From contig CALDMH010000071.1 in assembly GCA_937915565.1 (NCBI GenBank), positions 1 to 11,878 on the forward strand: a stretch of DNA of 11,878 bases, written 5' to 3'. Within the stretch, counting starts at the first letter, position 1, and the number at the start of each line of letters is the position of its first letter. This stretch comes from an uncultured Clostridia bacterium. Lineage in GTDB: Bacteria; Bacillota; Clostridia; Christensenellales; Borkfalkiaceae. Positions 1-5,050 of this stretch are shown here, in pieces. The position numbers and the translations under genes were made by a program. The notes under the pieces are model-generated. The model had not been told where the DNA came from, did not search any database, and saw only the letters and a program-made list of their open reading frames with translations.

Positions 1-54
1 AGCAACTGACTCTTAATCAGTGGGTCCGGGGTTCGAGTCCCCGAAGGTGCACCA
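1..54 (+). tRNA. tRNA-Lys (anticodon CUU), 5' end outside window
   Basis: This is the 3' part of a tRNA cut by the left window edge. The anticodon stem pairs 5-9 (ACTGA) with 17-21 (TCAGT) around the loop CTCTTAA, giving anticodon CTT at 12-14, which reads the lysine codon AAG. The T stem pairs 27-31 (CGGGG) with 39-43 (CCCCG) around TTCGAGT. The 3' acceptor strand is 44-50, the discriminator base is A51, and CCA is encoded at 52-54. The acceptor 5' strand and most of the D arm lie outside the window. Confidence 0.95.
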
Positions 55-93
55 CGAAAAAGGACAGGTTGAATAGCCTGTCCTTTTTCGTGG
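52..93 (+). terminator. Intrinsic terminator abutting the tRNA CCA end
   Basis: A perfect 17-bp inverted repeat pairs 52-68 with 77-93 around an 8-nt loop. The core GGACAGG/CCTGTCC stem is followed by five T at 84-88, as in a rho-independent terminator for the tRNA transcript. The left arm begins inside the encoded CCA of the tRNA, so a longer readthrough RNA could fold the tRNA 3' end into the hairpin. The A-run on the other side makes it potentially bidirectional. Confidence 0.75.
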
Positions 94-113
94 CGCGTTA
101 GCCGCAGTGTTAC

Positions 114-133
114 ACGGCAAACTCGTTTGCCGT
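114..133. repeat. Small perfect inverted repeat
   Basis: ACGGCAAA (114-121) and TTTGCCGT (126-133) form a perfect 8-bp stem with loop CTCG. No T-run follows on either strand, so a terminator role is unlikely. I see no coding potential between 95 and 178 and no other clear signal there. Confidence 0.4.
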
Positions 134-178
134 CGAGCGTCAATTTACAAGGCGCGTCCTTGCTATTCCGGTAAAAAG

Positions 179-215
179 TAAAACGAACCCGAAAGAAAAT
201 TTCGAGTTCGTTTTA
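179..215 (-). terminator. Terminator downstream of the MATE gene
   Basis: A 16-nt inverted repeat pairs 179-194 with 200-215 around a 5-nt loop. Its single mismatch is C·A on the plus strand but a permitted U·G wobble on the minus strand. The minus-strand transcript ends the hairpin in a T-rich run. Both points favour function on the minus strand, as the terminator of the leftward MATE transcript whose stop codon is at 339. Confidence 0.65.
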
Positions 216-237
216 TTCTCGGCTGGCATACGATGAA

Positions 238-333
238 GCGTTCGGTGAAGGCTTTGTCTTAGTCACAGGCAATTGCGATTTAAAGCAATCGACTGTGGCT
301 AAACGAAAGCGTTAAAGGCTTCGGTAAGAACGC
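238..333. repeat. Long imperfect palindrome, possible structured RNA or degenerate element
   Basis: Six complementary blocks occur in nested order: 238-243 with 328-333, 247-250 with 319-322, 251-255 with 306-310, 259-262 with 299-302, 264-268 with 294-298, and 272-276 with 285-289. The apical loop is GATTTAAA. Together they make about 29 pairs in a 96-nt rod with bulges. It lies between the MATE stop codon and its terminator, so it would be the 3' UTR of that mRNA. It could be an untranslated structured RNA or a decayed palindromic repeat. No promoter of its own was found. Confidence 0.4.
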
Positions 334-338
334 GATTT

Positions 339-1739
339 TTAAATGTCTAATTCGTCGGCGGCTTCGGCATCGGCATCGGCTTTGGAGTCGTTGGGAATCG
401 TCGGTTGTCCGTCATTTTGTTTCCATTTGATTTTCAAATAAAATACGACGGACAGGACGGTTGCAATCGTCCAGCCTATCGGCCAGGAAAGCCATATTCC
501 GGTTGTACCGAGGGCGGTGCGCGAAAGCGTTTCGGCTAAAATTACACGCAATGAAAGGTCGGTGAAAGTTGCAATCATAAATTTCTTCATAAGTCCCGCG
601 CCGCGCAGAATTCCGTCCGAAACGAGCTTTGCCGCAACGACGAAATAGAAAGGCGAAACTATGCGCAAAAACGTCACGCCGGTTTCCGTAGCCGCGCCGG
701 TCGGGCTGTCGAGGAATATGTAAACGAGCCAATTTCCCGCAAGTTCGTAAATTAAAACGATAGGTATGCAAATCGCCCACACGAGTTTCAGCCCTGCGCG
801 GAATCCGGCTTTGATACGGTCGAATTTAGCCGCGCCGAGGTTTTGCGCCGTGAAGTTTGAAATCCCGTTTCCGAGCGTCGTCAGCGAAGTTATAACCATA
901 TTGTTCAGTTTCACAGCCGCAGAATAACCCGCCATAACCGCAGGTCCGAACGTGTTTATAACGCTTTGAATTATGATGTTTCCAACGGAGATAAAACTTT
1001 GTTGAAGAGTGCTCGGGACGGCGACGACGGCGAAACTGCCGAGGTGTTGCCACGAGAAGATTTTAAATTTTCCTTCCGTTTTTATTTTGGAAAATTTGAG
1101 GAAAACGACGACCAGCGCAAGTATGCAACTTACGCCCTGACATATGAACGTTGCCCACGCAACGCCTGCAACGCCCATTTTAAACGCCGTTACGAAAAGA
1201 ATATCCGCTCCGATATTGGAAATCGACGAGCAGGCGAGGAAAATAAACGGGGTTTTTGAATCGCCGAGCGCGGAGAAAATTCCGGTTGCCACGTTATAAA
1301 GAAAGACGAAAGGCAATCCGTAAATATAAATATCGAGGTATAGCTTCGAGTCCGCAAAAACTTCTTCGGGTGTTTTTATCAGTTTTAAAAGCCCGTCGCA
1401 AAAGGCGATTCCGACAACCATCAGAAGCAGGCAAATCACGCAACTTGAAATCAGTGCTGTGTAAACTGCGCTTTTTAAATCTTTATAACGTTTTGCGCCG
1501 AAAAGTTGCGCCGCAAGCACCGAGCAGCCTATGTTGCAACCGAATGCAAACGCAATGAAAATCAAAGTAATTTCATAACTGTTTCCGACGGCCGCAAGCG
1601 CGTTGTCGTTTATGAATTTTCCTGCAACGAAGCTATCGGCTATGTTGTAGAGTTGCTGAAAAATGATGCTGCCGAAAAGAGGAAGGCAAAACTTACAAAG
1701 CGCGCTTTCCGGTTTGCCGACGGTCAAATCCCTATTCAT
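339..1739 (-). CDS. MATE family multidrug/cation efflux transporter
   Basis: This 466-residue integral membrane protein has the length and pattern of a MATE antiporter. Transporters of this family use sodium or proton gradients to export organic cations and drugs across the cytoplasmic membrane. The two MatE halves run roughly over residues 15-175 and 235-400. The N-terminal stretch around LPLFGSIIFQQLYNIADSF is typical of the clostridial MepA/DinF-like branch. About twelve hydrophobic segments are visible. The last ~28 residues form a hydrophilic tail rich in Asp, Ala and Glu (…ADADAEAADELDI), partly from a short GCATCG tandem repeat in the DNA; its role is unknown. The ATG is set by AAGGAG about 10 nt upstream. 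The gene stands alone with its own promoter (1809-1837) and terminator (179-215), diverging from the TM1266/ABC operon. Substrate cannot be predicted. Confidence 0.93.
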   Translation of the reverse strand: MNRDLTVGKPESALCKFCLPLFGSIIFQQLYNIADSFVAGKFINDNALAAVGNSYEITLIFIAFAFGCNIGCSVLAAQLFGAKRYKDLKSAVYTALISSCVICLLLMVVGIAFCDGLLKLIKTPEEVFADSKLYLDIYIYGLPFVFLYNVATGIFSALGDSKTPFIFLACSSISNIGADILFVTAFKMGVAGVAWATFICQGVSCILALVVVFLKFSKIKTEGKFKIFSWQHLGSFAVVAVPSTLQQSFISVGNIIIQSVINTFGPAVMAGYSAAVKLNNMVITSLTTLGNGISNFTAQNLGAAKFDRIKAGFRAGLKLVWAICIPIVLIYELAGNWLVYIFLDSPTGAATETGVTFLRIVSPFYFVVAAKLVSDGILRGAGLMKKFMIATFTDLSLRVILAETLSRTALGTTGIWLSWPIGWTIATVLSVVFYLKIKWKQNDGQPTIPNDSKADADAEAADELDI

Positions 1740-1808
1740 TCGTGCATATCTCCTTTTTGTTTGAAATGGAATCGTCGTTTATTGAAGATACGATTTTATC
1801 ACCCAAAT

Positions 1809-1837
1809 AGTATATTCCGAACGCAAAAGTATGTAAA
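1809..1837 (-). promoter_or_regulatory. Sigma-A-type promoter of the MATE gene
   Basis: Read on the minus strand, a -35 TTTACA (1832-1837) and a -10 TATACT (1809-1814) are separated by exactly 17 bp. This predicts a start near 1802 and a ~60-nt 5' UTR ending in a good AAGGAG site. Each hexamer has one difference from consensus. Confidence 0.75.
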
Positions 1838-1904
1838 GCGATTGTTGATAAAAATTATATTTTTTCTCGTGTAAAATTTTCCGCGGCCAACTGCGCAGTA
1901 TTTT

Positions 1905-1948
1905 AAAAGCTTTCTTCTTTCGCTTGCAAAAGCTTGATAAAAGCTTGA
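1905..1948 (+). repeat. Three AAAAGCTT repeats upstream of and overlapping the operon promoter
   Basis: AAAAGCTT occurs at 1905-1912, 1928-1935 and 1939-1946. The last two extend to AAAAGCTTGA and sit 11 bp apart, and the third overlaps the -35 box TTGACA. Spacings of 23 and 11 bp put them on about the same face of the helix. They could be operator sites or A-rich upstream promoter DNA; no specific regulator is recognised. A 10-bp palindrome, ACTGCGCAGT, lies at 1890-1899. Confidence 0.4.
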
Positions 1949-1973
1949 CAAAAACCGAAAAATCGCATATAAT
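1945..1973 (+). promoter_or_regulatory. Consensus sigma-A promoter of the TM1266/ABC operon
   Basis: TTGACA (1945-1950), 17 bp of spacer and TATAAT (1968-1973) match the housekeeping sigma consensus exactly. Predicted transcription start is about 1980. Such a strong promoter feeding a leader with a terminator implies that control is exerted mainly by attenuation. Confidence 0.9.
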
Positions 1974-1979
1974 AAAGAT

Positions 1980-2193
1980 ACTGAATCGATGAAGTTTTCG
2001 GAGAGTAAGCGTTTTTAAAAGAAGCGACCTTTGCAACGGATAAAGAATCCTTTGCCACGGCTCGTCTTGTTATAAAAGTGTTTTTTACGCATACTCTTCG
2101 GGGTATGCGTTTTTTGTGCCGTAAGGTTCGGGAAGTTTAAACGTCGTCAAATTCAGGAAAAATTTAACGTAAAACGGAGGTGAACGCAAAATA
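1980..2193 (+). promoter_or_regulatory. Structured 5' leader with attenuator (riboswitch-like, class not recognised)
   Basis: The region between the promoter and the first gene is ~214 nt of untranslated leader. Segment 1999-2012 (CGGAGAGTAAGCGT) can pair with 2087-2100 (ACGCATACTCTTCG): 12 Watson-Crick pairs, one G·U and one A·A mismatch. Three G·U pairs could extend it outward (1996-1998 with 2101-2103). Inside this stem, 2013-2020 can pair with 2070-2077 (one mismatch), 2022-2029 with 2059-2068 (two single-base bulges), and 2033-2041 with 2047-2055 (one mismatch) around an AAAGA loop, giving one long bulged rod. The 3' strand of the outer stem is the entire 5' arm of the terminator at 2087-2115, so the two folds exclude each other. 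The logic is that of an ON switch in which a stabilised leader fold prevents termination. I could not match it to TPP, purine, preQ1, guanidine, THF or T-box consensus elements. Confidence 0.7.
2087..2115 (+). terminator. Leader terminator with UUCG tetraloop
   Basis: A 10-bp stem pairs 2087-2096 with 2101-2110 (one U·G) around TTCG closed by C-G, a very stable tetraloop, followed by T at 2110-2115. It lies downstream of the operon promoter and ~80 nt before the first start codon, so it is an attenuator rather than an operon-end terminator. Confidence 0.88.
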
Positions 2194-2445
2194 ATGAGAA
2201 TAGCCGTTGTGGGAATCGTTATCGAAAAGGACAGGAGTTCGGCGAGACAGGTCAACGAGGTTTTGTCGGCTTACGGCGATTATATCGTCGGAAGAATGGG
2301 CGTTCCGGACAGGCAAAACGACGTTTACGTCATAAGCGTTATCGTTAAAGGTACGAACGAAATTATTTCGGCGCTGACGGGAAAACTCGGGAAAATAACG
2401 GGCGTGAAGGTAAAATCTGCGGTCACGTCGTGCGAAATAGATTGA
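2194..2445 (+). CDS. TM1266-family putative iron-only hydrogenase system regulator
   Basis: This 83-residue protein matches my memory of the TM1266 family: an N-terminal strand (MRIAVVGIVIEKD), a helix with RQVNEVLSAYGDYIVGRMG, a central VISVIVKG strand, and the closing ALTGKLGKITGVKVKSA. The family is a small ferredoxin-like (ACT/NikR C-domain-like) fold. It is usually annotated as a putative regulator because members often sit beside [FeFe]-hydrogenase maturation genes; no biochemical activity is established that I know of. No DNA-binding helix-turn-helix is visible, so if it regulates it probably acts as a ligand- or partner-binding domain. Start codon ATG follows GGAGGTGA (2176-2183) by 10 nt. 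It is the first gene after the attenuator leader and 41 nt ahead of the ABC importer, so it should be co-transcribed with it. No hydrogenase or HydEFG gene is in the window. Confidence 0.82.
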   Translation: MRIAVVGIVIEKDRSSARQVNEVLSAYGDYIVGRMGVPDRQNDVYVISVIVKGTNEIISALTGKLGKITGVKVKSAVTSCEID

Positions 2446-2486
2446 ATAGACTAACGAAAATCGAAAAAAACGAAAGGAGAATATAT

Positions 2487-3470
2487 ATGAAAAAATTATT
2501 AGCTTTAATTTTAGCCGTCGTAACGCTTTTTGCGGTTGCGTCGTGCGGTAAGGAAGAGGCAAAAACCTTAAAAATGGGCGTCGTAAACGGCGCGCCGGCT
2601 TTGGCAGTCGCAAACCTCACCGGAGGATTCGACTACGTCGACGATGAAAAAAACACGGTAAAAACGAGCGTAGAGGTTCAGAAAGACGCCCCGGGCGTTA
2701 TCGCGGGGCTTACTGCCGGAACTTACGATATGGCGATTTTGCCGCTTAACGTCGCTTCAAAGCTTTATAACGCCGGAAAACTCGGCGTAAAACTCGTTTC
2801 TGTCAATATTTTCAGCGTTTTATACGTCATCACGAAAGGCGAGTATAAAAGCCTTGACGATTTGAAAGGTAAAGTCGTTTATAGTATCGGCGAGGGCGGA
2901 ACTCCCGACGTCGTGTTTAAAAATATCCTTTCGGCAAACGGAATAAAGTATGAAAAGGACGACGCTAGCGGCAAAAGAGATAGCGAAACGGTATATTTCA
3001 ACGCCGTGGCGGACGCAAAACTCGTTATCGGCGCGCTTAAAAAGGGCGAAGCGGATTTTGCCGTACTCGGCGAACCCGTCGTTTCGCAAGCAATGGCAAA
3101 CGCAGAAGCTCATATAGCTTTCGGAATAGAGGACGAATGGAAAAAAGTTCATCCCGACGTAGGCTTCGTTCAAGCAGGACTTATAGTAAAATCCTCCGTG
3201 CTCGACGCTTACGGCGGATATATCGACGCGTTGCTTGAAAAAATGAGCGAAAACGAAAACTATCTCAAAACCAACACCGAAAAGGCCGTCGGCGATTTGA
3301 ACGGAATCGGCGCGTCGCTTCCGAGCCTTAGCGAAGATACGCTCAAAAGATGCTTAATCGGCGCGGATAAAGCGTCGATAAGAAAAGCGGACGTCGAAGC
3401 GTTTTTGTCCGCGCTTTCTCCCGAAGATTACGGCGGGAAACTTCCCGCAAGCGATTTCTACGCGAGATAA
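2487..3470 (+). CDS. ABC importer substrate-binding lipoprotein (NMT1/SsuA-like)
   Basis: This 327-residue extracytoplasmic solute-binding protein would deliver a small molecule to the adjacent permease. Residues 1-19 are a lipoprotein signal peptide (MKKLLALILAVV…) ending in the lipobox VAS-C, so Cys20 should be diacylated and anchor the mature protein to the outer face of the membrane. The mature part starts TLKMGVVNGAPALAVANL and has the two-lobe pattern of NMT1/SsuA/TauA-type binding proteins, including the GVIAGLTAGTYDMAILPLNVA and LDDLKGKVVYSIGEGGTPD stretches. I place the start at 2487, after AAGGAGA at 2474-2480, because it puts the signal peptide at the N terminus. An in-frame ATG at 2430 overlaps the preceding gene and would add 19 charged residues. 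The ligand is unknown; relatives bind sulfonates, nitrate-like ions, pyrimidine precursors and others. Confidence 0.88.
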   Translation: MKKLLALILAVVTLFAVASCGKEEAKTLKMGVVNGAPALAVANLTGGFDYVDDEKNTVKTSVEVQKDAPGVIAGLTAGTYDMAILPLNVASKLYNAGKLGVKLVSVNIFSVLYVITKGEYKSLDDLKGKVVYSIGEGGTPDVVFKNILSANGIKYEKDDASGKRDSETVYFNAVADAKLVIGALKKGEADFAVLGEPVVSQAMANAEAHIAFGIEDEWKKVHPDVGFVQAGLIVKSSVLDAYGGYIDALLEKMSENENYLKTNTEKAVGDLNGIGASLPSLSEDTLKRCLIGADKASIRKADVEAFLSALSPEDYGGKLPASDFYAR

Positions 3471-3471
3471 A

Positions 3472-4248
3472 ATGCAAAGAAACTTGAAAAATTCGCTGGC
3501 ATTCGTTATCGGCGCGGCTGTGATTATAGCCGCGTGGTACGCCACGGCAAGCGCGATAAACGACGAACTTTTCGTTCCGTCGCCTTCGGAAGTCGTTAGG
3601 GAAACCGTAGCGATTTTAAGCGAAAAGTCCACCTATAAGTCGATTATCGGCACTTTTTGGCGTTCAACGATTAGTTTTTTAATATCGTTTGTCGCCGCGA
3701 TTGCGTTTGCTTCGGTTGCTTCGCTTTCGTCTTATGCGGAAAAAGCGTTTTATCCGCTCGTGGCGATAGTTCGCGTTACGCCCGCGATGAGCATAATATT
3801 TTTATGTCTTATATGGTTGAAAGCGGAGAGTAGTCCCGTTGCGATTTCGTTTATCGTGGTTTTCCCGATGCTTTATTCGGCAACGCTTAACGCGCTTAAA
3901 AACCGCGATAAAAAAATAACGGAGATGCTTAAAGTTTTCGGCGTAAGCCCCGCAAAGAGGTTTTTCGGCGTAACCCTTCCGGACGTTTTTAACAGGCTTT
4001 TTCCCGAACTCATTTCCACGCTTGCTTTCAGCGTTAAACTCACGGTCAGCGGCGAGGCTCTTGCTTACACGAAAGCCAGCATAGGCAGGGAAATGTATAG
4101 GGCGAGCAGTTTGCTTATCACCGGCCGAGTTATTGCCTGGACGATTCTGGCAATTCTGCTTTCCGTGATAATCGAACTTGCGGCAAAGCTCGTTTATAAT
4201 TTGATAAGGAGGGGGATTCGCGAAAATGGTCGTAAAAAATCTGTGTAA
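3472..4248 (+). CDS. ABC importer permease (SsuC/TauC-like)
   Basis: This 258-residue protein is the membrane-spanning subunit of the importer, of the BPD_transp_1 (type I importer) class. About six hydrophobic segments are visible, at roughly residues 8-28, 60-86, 92-116, 121-142, 180-200 and 215-245. The cytoplasmic EAA-type loop that docks on the ATPase is at about 151-170 (E151…G157…LP170), followed by the C-terminal GREMYRASSLL…ITGRV pattern seen in SsuC-like permeases. The ATG comes one base after the stop codon of the binding-protein gene and has no clear Shine-Dalgarno sequence of its own, suggesting translational coupling. Its 3' end overlaps the ATPase start by 23 nt. The transported solute is unknown. 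Confidence 0.9.
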   Translation: MQRNLKNSLAFVIGAAVIIAAWYATASAINDELFVPSPSEVVRETVAILSEKSTYKSIIGTFWRSTISFLISFVAAIAFASVASLSSYAEKAFYPLVAIVRVTPAMSIIFLCLIWLKAESSPVAISFIVVFPMLYSATLNALKNRDKKITEMLKVFGVSPAKRFFGVTLPDVFNRLFPELISTLAFSVKLTVSGEALAYTKASIGREMYRASSLLITGRVIAWTILAILLSVIIELAAKLVYNLIRRGIRENGRKKSV

Positions 4249-4921
4249 AAGCTATAAAACCGATTCGGGCGAAACCGTCGTTTTCAAGGGCTTCAACGCC
4301 GAGTTTGAAAACGGAAAAGTTACGGCGATAATGGGCGCGTCGGGCGTCGGAAAAACGACGCTTTTAAATTGTATTGCAAATCTCACCGATTACGACGGCG
4401 AAATCGACGGCGCGGAAAACCCCGCTTACGTTTTTCAGGAGAGCAGGCTGATACACGACAAAACGGTTTACGCAAACGTGGAATTCGTTTTGAACACGAA
4501 GGACAGGGAAGAAAGGAAAAAAATAGTAGAAAACGCTCTTGAAATTGCCGAAATATCGCAAGAGGCAAACAAATATCCCGACGAACTATCCGGCGGACAA
4601 AAAAAGAGAGCTGCGCTTGCTCGCGCTTTTGCGAGCGGCAGGGAAGTTATGCTTCTTGACGAGCCGCTTTCGTCGCTCGATTTAGGCTTGAAATTCAAGC
4701 TTTTCGAGGTTATGAAAAAGCTTTTCAAGGCTTCCGGAAAGACGGTGATAATCGTCACGCACGACGTGGACGAAGCTTTAACGCTTGCGGACGAAGTCGT
4801 CGTTATCGGGAGTTACGGCGCGATTTATCGCAAAAAAATTTATTCCGACGTTTTTGAAAGAGAAATCGTCGACGCGGAATGTAACGTTATCAGAAAAGAG
4901 GTAATTTCGGTTTTGAAATAA
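4226..4921 (+). CDS. ABC importer ATP-binding protein (SsuB/TauB-like)
   Basis: This 231-residue cytoplasmic ATPase powers the importer. All nucleotide-binding motifs are intact: Walker A GASGVGKTT (37-45), Q-loop Gln71, signature LSGGQ (121-125), Walker B VMLLDE (141-146), D-loop SSLD (149-152) and the H-loop His179 in VIIVTHD. The size is near the short end of the NitT/TauT-type family. The ATG lies inside the end of the permease gene and is preceded by AAGGAGG at 4206-4212, a long spacing of about 13 nt. It is the last gene of the operon, followed by 69 nt and the hairpin at 4991-5030. Confidence 0.93.
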   Translation: MVVKNLCKSYKTDSGETVVFKGFNAEFENGKVTAIMGASGVGKTTLLNCIANLTDYDGEIDGAENPAYVFQESRLIHDKTVYANVEFVLNTKDREERKKIVENALEIAEISQEANKYPDELSGGQKKRAALARAFASGREVMLLDEPLSSLDLGLKFKLFEVMKKLFKASGKTVIIVTHDVDEALTLADEVVVIGSYGAIYRKKIYSDVFEREIVDAECNVIRKEVISVLK

Positions 4922-4990
4922 TTGCGTTCGCACGGCTGTTAAAAAACGTAAATAGAACGACTGAATCGGACTATCGAAAAAGAAAAAATT

Positions 4991-5030
4991 AAGCGAGCCG
5001 CTTTTGACGGAAATCAAAAGCGGCTCGCTT
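4991..5030. terminator. Bidirectional terminator between convergent operons
   Basis: A perfect 17-bp inverted repeat pairs 4991-5007 with 5014-5030 around the 6-nt loop CGGAAA. Flanking runs (AAAAAATT on the left, TTTT on the right) provide a U-tract on both strands, the stronger on the minus strand. It ends the ABC operon (stop at 4921) and the pyrG-glutamine synthetase transcript (stop at 5051). Confidence 0.88.
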
Positions 5031-5050
5031 TTCATATTAAAGCGTTTAGC

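Noticed and set aside
1..54. tRNA 3' end as an integration attachment site
   Set aside because: No direct repeat of the tRNA 3' end was found in the window, and no integrase or phage/plasmid genes are present.
1989..2018. A 9-codon reading frame in the attenuator leader (MKFSESKRF) as a leader peptide
   Set aside because: It starts ~9 nt from the predicted transcript 5' end, has no Shine-Dalgarno sequence and has no run of a regulatory amino acid. The RNA pairing explains the leader better.
1999..2100. A THF riboswitch, suggested by GGAGAGTA at the 5' side
   Set aside because: Only the first eight bases resemble it. The other conserved THF aptamer segments and the expected folate-related genes are absent.
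2430..2486. An upstream ATG for the substrate-binding protein at 2430
   Set aside because: It would put 19 mostly charged residues in front of a perfect lipoprotein signal peptide and it overlaps the preceding gene. The ATG at 2487 has AAGGAGA at proper spacing.
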